A program made the translations under genes and the position numbers. The notes under the pieces are model-generated. The model worked only from the letters and a program-made list of their open reading frames with translations. It searched no databases and was not told the origin of the DNA. Below, one piece after another: positions 41,912-50,072 of a stretch of 64,000 bases of DNA. The stretch is from the NCBI RefSeq assembly GCF_036227105.1, contig NZ_CP109434.1, positions 4,034,001 through 4,098,000 of the forward strand, written 5' to 3'. Within the stretch, counting starts at the first letter, position 1. The number at the start of each line of letters is the position of its first letter. Source of the stretch: Amycolatopsis sp. NBC_01488 (GTDB lineage: Bacteria > Actinomycetota > Actinomycetes > Mycobacteriales > Pseudonocardiaceae).

Positions 41912-42783
41912 AGGAGGTTCGGCGAGCCGCCGAAGTAGGCGCCGTCCGTGACGTACAGCCGGTCGCCGCGGACGGCGACCGCGGTCGGGTTCGCCAGTCC
42001 GTCCGAGGTGGACAGAATGGTCCGGGCACCGTCGTGGTCGACCGCGACCACGCGGTTCTCCTGGTTGATCGCCGCGACGACGGTGCCGCCGTGGAACGCG
42101 AAGTCGTCGACCGGTCCGAGACCCGTCACGGCGACCCGGCCGGGCCCACCGGTGAGCGGGAACCGGACCAGCGTGCCGCGGTCCAGGTTGGACACCCAGA
42201 CCGCGCCGTCGTGGACCTTGATCCCGTTGGCGCCGAAGCCGCTCACCGGGGCGAGCAGCTCGCCGGTGGCGAAGGCGGTGACGCGCCCCCGGGAGACCCG
42301 CCAGACCGTGGCGCCGAACGAGTCGGCGACGAACAGGTCGCCGGTGGCCGGGTCGCGCGCGACGCCGTTCTGGAACCCGGCCGGCGGCAGCGCGGCCACC
42401 TGGACCGGCGTGCCGCCTGGCCGGACCCGGTAGAGGCCGGTCGCCGCGGTGCCGGTCGAGACGGCGACGTACAGGTCGCCACCGGGTGCGCGGACGATGC
42501 CGCCGAGGAACAGCCTCTTGTGGACGACCGGGACGTCGCCGTCGTCCGGCACCGGGATGCGGGCGACGATCCGCACCTGGCCATCGGGCGTGACCAGGCC
42601 GATCTCGCCGGTGTAGGCGAAGGTGAGGTCCGCGGAGCCGTCGGGCTCCAGGGCGATGTTCTCGGGCTGCTGCCCGGAGGCGGCGTCGAGAGGGATGATC
42701 CTCGACGCCGCCTCCGCGGGCACGCCGAGTGACGCGAAGACGACGGCCGCGGCCAGCACGGCGCCGATCTGCTTGATGCGCAA
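41554..42783 (-). CDS. Secreted SMP-30/gluconolactonase-like beta-propeller protein, 3' end altered
   Basis: A 409-aa frame. A signal peptide (~1-26, IGAVLAAAVVFASLGVPAEA) precedes a six-bladed-propeller-like region to about residue 290 (GFQNGVARDPATGDLFVADSF, GGTVVAAINQENRVVAVD, GDRLYVTDGAYFGGSPN). After GSPNLLQA, where the family normally ends, it runs on for ~118 residues as the antisense of the GH31 remnant, with un-protein-like composition. The native stop seems to have been lost by the same rearrangement. TTG start at 42783 with GGAG upstream. Sugar-lactone hydrolysis or binding is likely. Confidence 0.75.
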   Translation of the reverse strand: MRIKQIGAVLAAAVVFASLGVPAEAASRIIPLDAASGQQPENIALEPDGSADLTFAYTGEIGLVTPDGQVRIVARIPVPDDGDVPVVHKRLFLGGIVRAPGGDLYVAVSTGTAATGLYRVRPGGTPVQVAALPPAGFQNGVARDPATGDLFVADSFGATVWRVSRGRVTAFATGELLAPVSGFGANGIKVHDGAVWVSNLDRGTLVRFPLTGGPGRVAVTGLGPVDDFAFHGGTVVAAINQENRVVAVDHDGARTILSTSDGLANPTAVAVRGDRLYVTDGAYFGGSPNLLQATLTANTCNAEFDGSVTVTTSLPAVSGTEFANTRYGTVSAVNAVPGSRPASASPSARKLLPPPSIRIVWSRWLNRPFCSPPPTNCSVALLVRLCVVVVPVQDSGAASAQSCLRSAPS

Positions 42784-42936
42784 GGAAGACTCCGGTTTCG
42801 TGAACGGAACGGCGAAAAGAACCCCAGATCGCCGTGCCGTCGACGGTAGGCCCGGTGCGCCCCCGGCCACCAATAGCTCGAGCTGGGGCGGCCATCGGAA
42901 ATCCGATCACAGGTCGCGGGAAGTCCGGCCGGCGTC

Positions 42937-43902
42937 CTAAGCGGCGGGACCGAAGCGGCGGCGGTAGGCGCTCGGGCTCAACCCGGTGTGGCGGCGCAGC
43001 TGCAGGCGCAGGTTCGCCGCCGTCCCGAAGCCGCTCGCCTCGGCCACCCGGTCCAGGCGCAGCTCGCCACGCTCGATCAGGCGGCAGGCCAGCGTCACGC
43101 GTTCCGTCGTCAGCCACGCCAGCGGGGTGGTGCCCAGCTCCGCGCGGAACTTCCGGTGCAGCGTCGCCGGGCTGATCGCCGCCCGCGTCGCCAGGTCGTT
43201 CACCGTCAAGGGGCGGTCCAGGCGGCCCAGCGCCCACGCCAGCACCGGGGCCAGCGAGGTGTCCGGCACCTCCGGCACCGGCCGTGCGATGAACTGCTGC
43301 TGCCCGCCGTCGCGGTGGCCGGTGAAGACCAGGCGGCGGCTGACCGCGTTGACGACTTCGGCGCCGTGGTCGCGCCGGATCAGGTGGAGCCCGAGGTCGA
43401 GGGAGGCCGCGCTGCCCGCCGCCGTGAGGACGGTGCCCTCGTCGACGAACAAGACGTCCGGCTCCCAGCGCACCTTGGGGAACCGCGAAGCGAACTCGGC
43501 GGCCCACTGCCAGTGGGTGGTCGCCCGCTTGCCGTCCAGGACGCCTGCTTCGGCCAGTGCGAACGCGCCCGTGCAGAAGCTGACCAGCCGGGCGCCCCGG
43601 TCCGCGGCCCGGCGGATCGCCGCGATGACCGCGGGGTCCGTCGGCACGCCGGTGTCCGGCCGGGCGGGCGCGATCAGCGTGTCCGCGGTGTCGGCCGCCT
43701 CGATCCCGGCGACGCCGGTGAGCGTGAACATGCCGAGGTTCATCCGCACGTCCGGGGTCGCCGAACAGAGCGTGAAGTCGTACCAGGGCCGGTCCAGCTC
43801 GGGCCGCCGGAGCCCGAACAGCTCGGTCGCGACGCCCAGCTCGAAGGGGTTCGACTCCGCGGTCACGATCGCCACGACCCGGTGCGAGAATTCTTGCGGC
43901 AT
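42937..43902 (-). CDS. GlxA-type transcriptional regulator (DJ-1/PfpI plus AraC domains)
   Basis: A 321-aa regulator. The N-terminal DJ-1/PfpI-like domain (~1-190) has the nucleophile-elbow-like SFCTGAFALAEAGVL, and the C-terminal AraC/XylS domain (~215-315) has two helix-turn-helices (NDLATRAAISPATLHRKF; VAEASGFGTAANLRLQL). The family senses small metabolites and activates nearby genes. It is divergent from the cupin gene, with 52 bp between starts, which may be its target. Confidence 0.92.
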   Translation of the reverse strand: MPQEFSHRVVAIVTAESNPFELGVATELFGLRRPELDRPWYDFTLCSATPDVRMNLGMFTLTGVAGIEAADTADTLIAPARPDTGVPTDPAVIAAIRRAADRGARLVSFCTGAFALAEAGVLDGKRATTHWQWAAEFASRFPKVRWEPDVLFVDEGTVLTAAGSAASLDLGLHLIRRDHGAEVVNAVSRRLVFTGHRDGGQQQFIARPVPEVPDTSLAPVLAWALGRLDRPLTVNDLATRAAISPATLHRKFRAELGTTPLAWLTTERVTLACRLIERGELRLDRVAEASGFGTAANLRLQLRRHTGLSPSAYRRRFGPAA

Positions 43903-43954
43903 GTGCGATTCCTAGCACTCGCGTCGCCGGAACACCAGGTCGACGATGGTGCGC

Positions 43955-44335
43955 ATGAACCCGATCGACCTGACCGAAGTCCTGGCGAGCTTCGACGCCG
44001 TCTGGAGCCCGCGGATCGTCACCCGCGTCAACGACTACGACATCCGCCTCGCGCGCTTCGACGGCGAGCACGTCTGGCACGTCCACGAGGACACCGACGA
44101 GTTCTTCCTCGTCCTCGACGGCGAGATCGAGATCGGCGTGCGCGACCCGGACGAGCGGGTGGTGACGCTGTCCCGGGGCCAGGTGTTCGTGGTGCCGAAG
44201 GGGACGTTCCACAAGCCGTCGTCGAAGACGGGCGCGAGCGTGCTGCTGGTGGAGCCGGCCGGGACGCTGTCGGTCGGCGACGAGCACGACGAGGTCCCCG
44301 ACCACGTCGACGTCACGACCGGCCACCTGGTCTAG
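43955..44335 (+). CDS. Cupin domain protein
   Basis: A 126-aa single-domain cupin. Motif 1 is VWHVHEDTDEFFLVLDGE, with His, His and Glu metal ligands, and motif 2 is GQVFVVPKGTFHKP. Such small cupins act as mannose-6-phosphate-isomerase-like or unknown metal enzymes. ATG 43955 gives the usual N-terminus (NPIDLTEVLASFD); an in-frame ATG at 43946 is possible. Divergent from the GlxA-type regulator and followed after 9 bp by an acetyltransferase. Confidence 0.85.
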   Translation: MNPIDLTEVLASFDAVWSPRIVTRVNDYDIRLARFDGEHVWHVHEDTDEFFLVLDGEIEIGVRDPDERVVTLSRGQVFVVPKGTFHKPSSKTGASVLLVEPAGTLSVGDEHDEVPDHVDVTTGHLV

Positions 44336-44344
44336 CGTCGGGGA

Positions 44345-44920
44345 ATGCTGACTGTCGTACCGGCTGACCACGCGTCCTGGGCGGACCTCGAGGCGATCTT
44401 CGGCGACCGCGGCGACCCGGCCCGCTGCCGGTGCCAGTACTTCAAACAGACGCCCGCGCAGTGGCGGTCGGGCACCGCCGAGGAGCGCGCCGAGCGGTTC
44501 CGCGCCCAGACCGCCGAGCACGCGACCGGGCTCGTCGCCTTCCTCGACGGCGAGCCCGCCGGCTGGTGCGCGGTCGAGCCGCGCACGGCCTACCGGCGGC
44601 TCCTGCGCAGCCGGCTGGTCTGGGACGGGCGTGACGAAGACCAGGACGACGACGGCGTCTGGTCGGTGACCTGCTTCGTCACCCGCAAGGGGTTCCGGCG
44701 GCGCGGGGTGAGCGCCGCGTTGGCGAAGGCGGCGGGGGACTTCGCCCGGGAGCGGGGTGCCCGCGCGGTCGAGGGGTACCCGATCGTCGTCGAGCCCGGG
44801 CAGAAGGTCGCCTGGCCCGCCGAACTGTTCGTCGGCACCACCGGTGTCTTCGCCGCCGCGGGGTTCACCGAAGTCAGCCGCCCGACCGCGCGGCGCGTCG
44901 TCATGCGGCTGACCTGCTGA
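44345..44920 (+). CDS. GNAT family N-acetyltransferase
   Basis: A 191-aa acetyltransferase. A distinct Cys-rich start (RCRCQYFKQTPAQW) marks a subfamily of GNATs. VTCFVTRKGFRRRGVSAAL is the acetyl-CoA motif (RRRGVS loop), followed by a typical C-terminal region (FVGTTGVFAAAGFTEV). It lies 9 bp after the cupin gene and probably shares its transcript. The substrate is unknown. Confidence 0.88.
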   Translation: MLTVVPADHASWADLEAIFGDRGDPARCRCQYFKQTPAQWRSGTAEERAERFRAQTAEHATGLVAFLDGEPAGWCAVEPRTAYRRLLRSRLVWDGRDEDQDDDGVWSVTCFVTRKGFRRRGVSAALAKAAGDFARERGARAVEGYPIVVEPGQKVAWPAELFVGTTGVFAAAGFTEVSRPTARRVVMRLTC

Positions 44921-44952
44921 GTCCTTCTGGAAAACCGGGTATCCTCGGCCGC

Positions 44953-45456
44953 ATGAAACGGACCTCGTTCGCGCAGTGGCCGTGCTCGATCGCACGCACC
45001 ATGGACCTGCTCGGCGACTGGTGGACCCCGCTGGTGCTGCGGGACGCCTTCTACGGCGTCCGCCGCTTCGACGAGTTCCAGCAGGCGCTCGGCATCGCGC
45101 GCAACACCCTCGCCGACCGGCTCAAGCGGCTCGTCGAGGAGGGGCTGCTGGAGAAGGTCGCCTACCAGGTCGAGCCGGTGCGCTACGACTACGTCCTCAC
45201 CGAAAAGGGCCGCGACTTCTACCCCGTGCTGCTCGCGATGACGCGCTGGGGCGACAAGTGGCTCGCCGCGGAAGCCGGCCCGCCCATCACGGTGCACCAC
45301 ACCGCGTGCGGGCACGACACGCACGCCGAGATCGTCTGCGCCGAGTGCGGCGAGCCGATGACGCCGGACGACACGCGGATGCGCCGCGGCCCCGGCTTCC
45401 CGCCACGGCTGGCGCGGCGCCCGGACGTCGAAGCGCGGTTCGCGCGGCAGGAGTGA
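44953..45456 (+). CDS. HxlR family transcriptional regulator
   Basis: A 167-aa winged-helix regulator. CSIARTMDLLGDWWTPLVLRD carries the conserved Cys and Trp residues of HxlR proteins, followed by FDEFQQALGIARNTLADRL and the wing YDYVLTEKGRDF. The C-terminal ~50 residues carry CGHDTHAEIVCAECGEPM, a two-Cys-pair element that could bind zinc, longer than the minimal family. Redox or aldehyde sensing is known for relatives. It precedes the SRPBCC/LLM genes and probably controls them. Confidence 0.9.
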   Translation: MKRTSFAQWPCSIARTMDLLGDWWTPLVLRDAFYGVRRFDEFQQALGIARNTLADRLKRLVEEGLLEKVAYQVEPVRYDYVLTEKGRDFYPVLLAMTRWGDKWLAAEAGPPITVHHTACGHDTHAEIVCAECGEPMTPDDTRMRRGPGFPPRLARRPDVEARFARQE

Positions 45457-45458
45457 CG

Positions 45459-45496
45459 TTGACAGGCTAGGTCTATCTACGCAACTATCGTGGTCA
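45459..45496 (+). promoter_or_regulatory. Promoter/operator region of the SRPBCC-LLM genes
   Basis: TTGACA at 45459-45464 and the partly symmetrical TAGGTCTATCTA at 45468-45479 in the 69-bp gap after the HxlR gene. The AT content rises sharply here. A plausible HxlR binding site; exact -10 box uncertain. Confidence 0.35.
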
Positions 45497-45525
45497 GAGG
45501 CTCACCGAGAGGAGTGGCGACCACG

Positions 45526-46017
45526 ATGGAGTGGACCGGCGTGCGCTACGCGGACAAGCCGACGGCCGAGGTCTCGACCTGGATCGACGCCGCCCCCGAG
45601 GACGTCTGGCGGTTCGTTTCGGACATCGCGCTGATGCCCGAGCTGAGCCCGGAGCTCCAGTCCGTCGAGTGGTGCGAAGAAGGCCGCAAGTTCCTCGGCC
45701 GGAGCAAGCACGACGCGTTCGGCGAGTGGGAGACGACGTCGTACGTCCTCGAGTGCGAGGCCCCGCGCGTGTTCTCCTGGGCTGTCGCGGACCCGGCCGA
45801 GCCGAGCGCGATCTGGAAGTTCACCCTCGAGCCCGACAACGGCGGCACGCGGCTGTCGCAATGGATGCAGATGGGCCCGGGCCGGTCCGGGCTGTCGTTC
45901 GCCATCGACCGGATGCCCGACAAGGAGCAGAAGATCGTCTTCGTGCGACTGCGGGAGTTCGAAACCGCGATGACCGGCAACCTCGCCGCGATCAAGGACC
46001 GGGTGGAAAACCGGTGA
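45526..46017 (+). CDS. SRPBCC family protein (START-like, polyketide cyclase/dehydrase type)
   Basis: A 163-aa protein with the Bet-v-1/START-like pattern: EVSTWIDAAPEDVWRFVSD at the start, a middle beta-sheet (WAVADPAEPSAIWKF) and a long C-terminal helix (FVRLREFETAMTGNLAAIKD). It forms a cavity for a hydrophobic ligand. Its stop overlaps the LLM gene start (GTGA), so they are co-translated. ATG 45526 lies 11 nt after AGAGGAG; an in-frame GTG at 45514 is possible. Confidence 0.87.
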   Translation: MEWTGVRYADKPTAEVSTWIDAAPEDVWRFVSDIALMPELSPELQSVEWCEEGRKFLGRSKHDAFGEWETTSYVLECEAPRVFSWAVADPAEPSAIWKFTLEPDNGGTRLSQWMQMGPGRSGLSFAIDRMPDKEQKIVFVRLREFETAMTGNLAAIKDRVENR

Positions 46018-47039
46018 GGACCGCGACGACCGTCGAGTTCTCCAAGGACACGCGCACGACGCTGGACTTCGTGCTGGAGGCCGAAAAGCTCGGCCTCGAC
46101 GTCTGCTGGGTCGCCGAGGCCTGGGGCTCGGACGCGCCGTCCGCGCTCGGCTACCTCGCCGCCCGCACCGACCGCATCCAGCTCGGCTCCGGGATCATCC
46201 AGCTCGGCACGCGCACGCCGGTCGCGATCGCGCAGGCCGCGCTGACGCTGGCCGACCTGTCCGGCGGCCGGTTCGCGCTGGGGCTGGGGCCATCCGGGCC
46301 GCAGGTGATCGAAGGGCTGCACGGCGTCCCGTTCGCGAAGCCGCTGACGCGGATGCGCGAGACCGTCGCAATCATCCGCCAGGCCTTCGCGGGCGAGAAG
46401 ATTTCGTTCTCCGGCAAGGCGTTCGAGGTCCCGCTGCCCGGCGAGGGCCGGCCGATGCGGCTGTCCACCTCGCCGAACCCGGACATCCCGATCTACCTCG
46501 CGACGCTGTCACCGAAGCTCCTGGAGCTGACCGGCGAGGTCGCCGACGGCTGGCTCGGCACCAGCTTCGTCCCCGAAGGCGCCGACGCGTACTTCAGCCA
46601 CCTCGACGCCGGGCTCGCGAAGTCGGGTCGCACGCGCGCGGACATCGACGTCTGCCAGGGCGCCGAAGTCGCCTTCGCGGAGAACGAGGACGAGCTGCGC
46701 GTCATGGTCGGCAGCCGCAAGAAGGAGCTGGCCTTCAGCCTCGGCGGGATGGGCTCGGCCACCACGAACTTCTACAACGACGCCTACAGCCGCCAGGGCT
46801 GGGCGGACGTGGCCGCCGAGGTCCGCGAGCGCTGGCAGGCCGGCGACCGCGACGGCGCGACCGCGCTCGTCACCGACGAGATGGTGCTCGGCACGACGTT
46901 GATCGGCACCGAAGAGATGGTCCGCGCCCGGCTGCGCGTCTGGCGCGACGCCGGGATCGACACGGTCCGGCTCTACCCGGCCGGCGAAACGCTCGAAGCG
47001 CGCCTCACGACGCTCGGTCGCGCGTTGGACCTGCTGTGA
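46014..47039 (+). CDS. LLM class F420-dependent oxidoreductase
   Basis: A 341-aa luciferase-like monooxygenase-fold enzyme. VCWVAEAWGSDAPSALGYLA and GSGIIQLGTRTPVAIAQAAL are typical, followed by FALGLGPSGPQVIEG, and the C-terminal part fits F420-dependent members. It reduces or oxidises a small substrate with coenzyme F420. It is coupled by GTGA to the SRPBCC gene, and a molybdopterin oxidoreductase gene follows 10 bp after its stop, so the three form a redox module. Confidence 0.9.
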   Translation: MRTATTVEFSKDTRTTLDFVLEAEKLGLDVCWVAEAWGSDAPSALGYLAARTDRIQLGSGIIQLGTRTPVAIAQAALTLADLSGGRFALGLGPSGPQVIEGLHGVPFAKPLTRMRETVAIIRQAFAGEKISFSGKAFEVPLPGEGRPMRLSTSPNPDIPIYLATLSPKLLELTGEVADGWLGTSFVPEGADAYFSHLDAGLAKSGRTRADIDVCQGAEVAFAENEDELRVMVGSRKKELAFSLGGMGSATTNFYNDAYSRQGWADVAAEVRERWQAGDRDGATALVTDEMVLGTTLIGTEEMVRARLRVWRDAGIDTVRLYPAGETLEARLTTLGRALDLL

Positions 47040-47049
47040 AGGGAACGCC

Positions 47050-49378
47050 ATGAGCGAGTGGTACCGCACCGCGTGCAGCCTCTGCTACCTCAACTGGCGG
47101 CCTGGAGGTGCAGCTCGACGGGCGGAAGATCACCCGCGTCCGCGGCGACAAGGCGCACCCGCGCTCGGGTGGGTACCTGTGCCAGAAGGCGCAGCGCCTG
47201 ACCTGGTACGGCGACCACGAAGACCGGCTGACGACACCGCTGCGCCGTCGCCCCGACGGTACTCACGAGCCCATCGACTGGGACACCGCGCTGACCGAGA
47301 TCGCCGCGAAGCTGCACGCGATCCGGGACGCCGACACCGCGGCCGGTCGCCCGGGCTCGTTCGCCTACGTCGGCGGAGGCGGCCAGGGCAACCACTCCGG
47401 CGGCGCGTACGGCGCGTCGCTGCTGAAGTGGATGAACTCGACGCGCCACTTCAACGCGCTCTCACAGGAGAAGACCGGCGACTTCTGGGTCAACGGGCAG
47501 CTGTTCGGCTCGACGCTGGTGCACACCGCCGAGGACGTCGAGCACTGCGACCTGCTGCTCGTGCTCGGCTGCAACCCCTGGCAGGCGCACGGGTTCAGCA
47601 ACGCGCGGCACGCGCTGAACACGATCAAGAACGACCCCACGCGCAGGATGATCGTCATCGACCCGCGGCGCACCGAGACCGCGGAGATCGCCGACCTGCA
47701 CCTGCCGCTGCGCCCGGGCACCGACGCCTACCTGCTGGGCGCGATCCTGGCACTGGTACTGGAACGCGGCGGCGCGGACGCGGAGTTCCTGGCCGCGCGC
47801 ACCGAAGGCTTCGACGAGGTCGCGGCGGTGCTGGCGAAGATCCCGGTGGACGCGTGGATCGCGCACGCCGAAGTGTCCCGTGTGGACGTCGAGAAGGCGG
47901 TCGACCTGATCCTGGCGGCCCGCGCCATGACCGTGCGCGTCGAGCTGGGCATCCAGCAGGGCCGGCACTCGACGCTCAACAGCTACCTCGAGAAGCTGGT
48001 GTACCTGGTCACCGGGCACTTCGGCCGGCGGGGGACCAACAACCTGCACTCGTGGCTGCTGCCGCTGTGGGGCTCGGGCGGTGGCCAGCGCTCGGAGGTC
48101 ACCGGGTTCGAGTACATCGGCGGCCTGCTGCCGGCGAACACCCTGGCCGAGGAGATCCTCACCGACCACCCGAACCGCGTCCGCGCGCTCTGGGTGGAGT
48201 CGTCCAACCCGGCCAACACCTTCGCGGGCACGCGGGAGGTCGAACGCGCGATCCGGGCGACCGAGCTGTCGGTCGTGGTCGACGTGGCGTACACCGAGAC
48301 GGCCGCGCTGGCGGAGTACGTGCTGCCCGCGGCGTCGCAGCACGAGAAGTGGGAGTTCACGCTCTTCACCTTCGAGTGGCCGACGAACTACTTCCAGCTG
48401 CGGCGGCCGTTGCTGGACCCGCTGCCGGGCACGCTGGTCGAAGCCGAGATCTACACGCGGCTGTTCGACGCGCTGGGCGTGCTGCCGCCGTCCGAGGTCC
48501 TGGCTTCGCTGGCCGCCGGGCCGCGCGCCGAGCTGCAGGCGGGGCTCGGCGCGCTGGTCCAGGCGATGCCGGAGCGCGCGGCGATCCTGCCGGTGCTCCT
48601 CTACCGGACGCTGGGCGCGTCGCTGCCCGACGGCGCGGCGTCGATCGCACCGCTGTGGGCCGGTTGTCATCGGGCGGCGAAGACGATGCCCGTGCCGGTG
48701 CAACGTGCGTTGGGCAGCTCCGCTTCCGGCCCGGAACTCGGCGAGGAGCTGTTCGCGCGCATCCTCGCCGGTCCGACGCCGTTCTCGGTCCACGAGCAGG
48801 ACGAGGTGTGGAGCCTGCTGCGCCGCCCGCGCGTCCAGCTGGCGGTGCCGGAGCTGCTGGACTGGCTCTCGTCGCTCGACCCGGCTGCGGAGCGGCCCGA
48901 TCCGGCGTTCCCGTTTTCGCTGCTCAACGGCCAGCGCCGCGCGCACAACGCGAACCAGATCCTGCGCGACCCGCGCTGGCGCCGCACGGACCCGGACGGC
49001 GCCCTGCGCGCGCGTCCCGAAGAGCTGGCGTCCATCGGCGCCTCGGCGGGTGACTGGGTGGCGGTCGTGACACCGGCCGGGCGCGTGGTCGTCCGCGCCG
49101 AGACGGACCCGGGGCTGCGGCCGGGGCAGCTGGCGTTGCCGCACGGCTACGGCATGGCCCACCCCGACGCGCACGGCAGGCGCGTGGTCAGCGGCCCCCG
49201 CATCAACCTCCTGACCGACGCGCTCGACCGCGACCCGATCGCGGGCACCCCGCACCACAAGGACGTCCCGGCCCGCCTGGAGCCCGCGACGGAGGAGGAA
49301 CGCGCCCGCGCGGAGGCGGACAGCGCGCGCGTGCGCGAGACCGTCGCGAGTGGACGGTCCGGACGTTTCGCCCGTTAA
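47050..49378 (+). pseudogene. Molybdopterin oxidoreductase, frameshifted at the Fe-S motif
   Basis: Two frames give a 775-aa molybdopterin-dependent oxidoreductase of the formate-dehydrogenase/BisC type. The first (47050-47097) reads MSEWYRTACSLCYLN, the start of the 4Fe-4S motif Cx2Cx3C. A G inserted in GG at 47096-47097 then breaks the frame just at the third Cys. The second frame carries the rest: LDGRKITRVRGDKAHPRSGG, the pterin-binding domain (~60-540) and the C-terminal molydopterin-binding domain (PFSLLNGQRRAHNANQIL). Real mutation or indel error; a start inside at GTG 47108 would lack the cluster. Confidence 0.8.
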
Positions 49379-49406
49379 GGTGGGACCCCTCAACCGAAGG
49401 GTGCCC

Positions 49407-49952
49407 ATGCGCAAGATCGTTTCGAACCTGTTCATCTCGCTCGACGGCGTGGTCGAAGCGCCCGACAAGTGGTCGCTCCGGTACTGGAGCGACGAAATCG
49501 GCCAGGCCGTCGGCGGCGGGATGGCGGCCGCCGACGCGATGCTGCTCGGGCGCGTCACCTACGAAGGGTTCGCCGAGGCGTGGCCCGGCCGGACCGTCGA
49601 GGAGGACGAAGGCGCCGAGTTCATGAACAACGTGCGCAAGTACGTGCTGTCGTCGACGTTGTCCGAAGTCCGCTGGAACAACTCCACGTTGCTGACCGGT
49701 GACCCGGTCGCGGCCGTCCGCGCGCTGAAGACCGAGCCGGGCGGCGACATCATGACCAGCGGCAGCACGACGGCGGTGCGCTGGCTGCTGTCCGAAGGCC
49801 TGGTCGACGAGCTGAACCTGCTGCTGTACCCGGTCGTCGTCGGCGAGGGCAGGCGGCTGTTCCCCGCCGAGGGGCCGTCGTTCCCGCTGGTGCTCAAGAA
49901 GTCGGCCACGTTCGGCAACGGCGTCGTCCAGCTGACCTACGTCCTGGCGTGA
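49407..49952 (+). CDS. Dihydrofolate reductase family protein (RibD C-terminal-like)
   Basis: A 181-aa RibD_C/DHFR-like reductase. KIVSNLFISLDGVVEAPD is the typical start, AMLLGRVTYEGF the NADPH-site region, and LDELNLLLYPVVVGEGRRLF the end motif (seen as VDELNLLLYPVVVGEG). Actinobacterial members reduce unknown pteridine- or pyrimidine-like compounds with NADPH. CGAAGGG precedes the ATG. It is 28 bp after the frameshifted oxidoreductase and may be co-transcribed. Confidence 0.88.
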   Translation: MRKIVSNLFISLDGVVEAPDKWSLRYWSDEIGQAVGGGMAAADAMLLGRVTYEGFAEAWPGRTVEEDEGAEFMNNVRKYVLSSTLSEVRWNNSTLLTGDPVAAVRALKTEPGGDIMTSGSTTAVRWLLSEGLVDELNLLLYPVVVGEGRRLFPAEGPSFPLVLKKSATFGNGVVQLTYVLA

Positions 49953-50072
49953 GCACGCCGTTCCGGACTCGTTTCGTGCACGTGCGCTCGGCTCGTTCCT
50001 GGAGTTCACCAAGGTGATTTCGTTCGCACGCCGGTGAGCCACGCGCACCGTGCCTCGCGTCGAAGAAGAACC

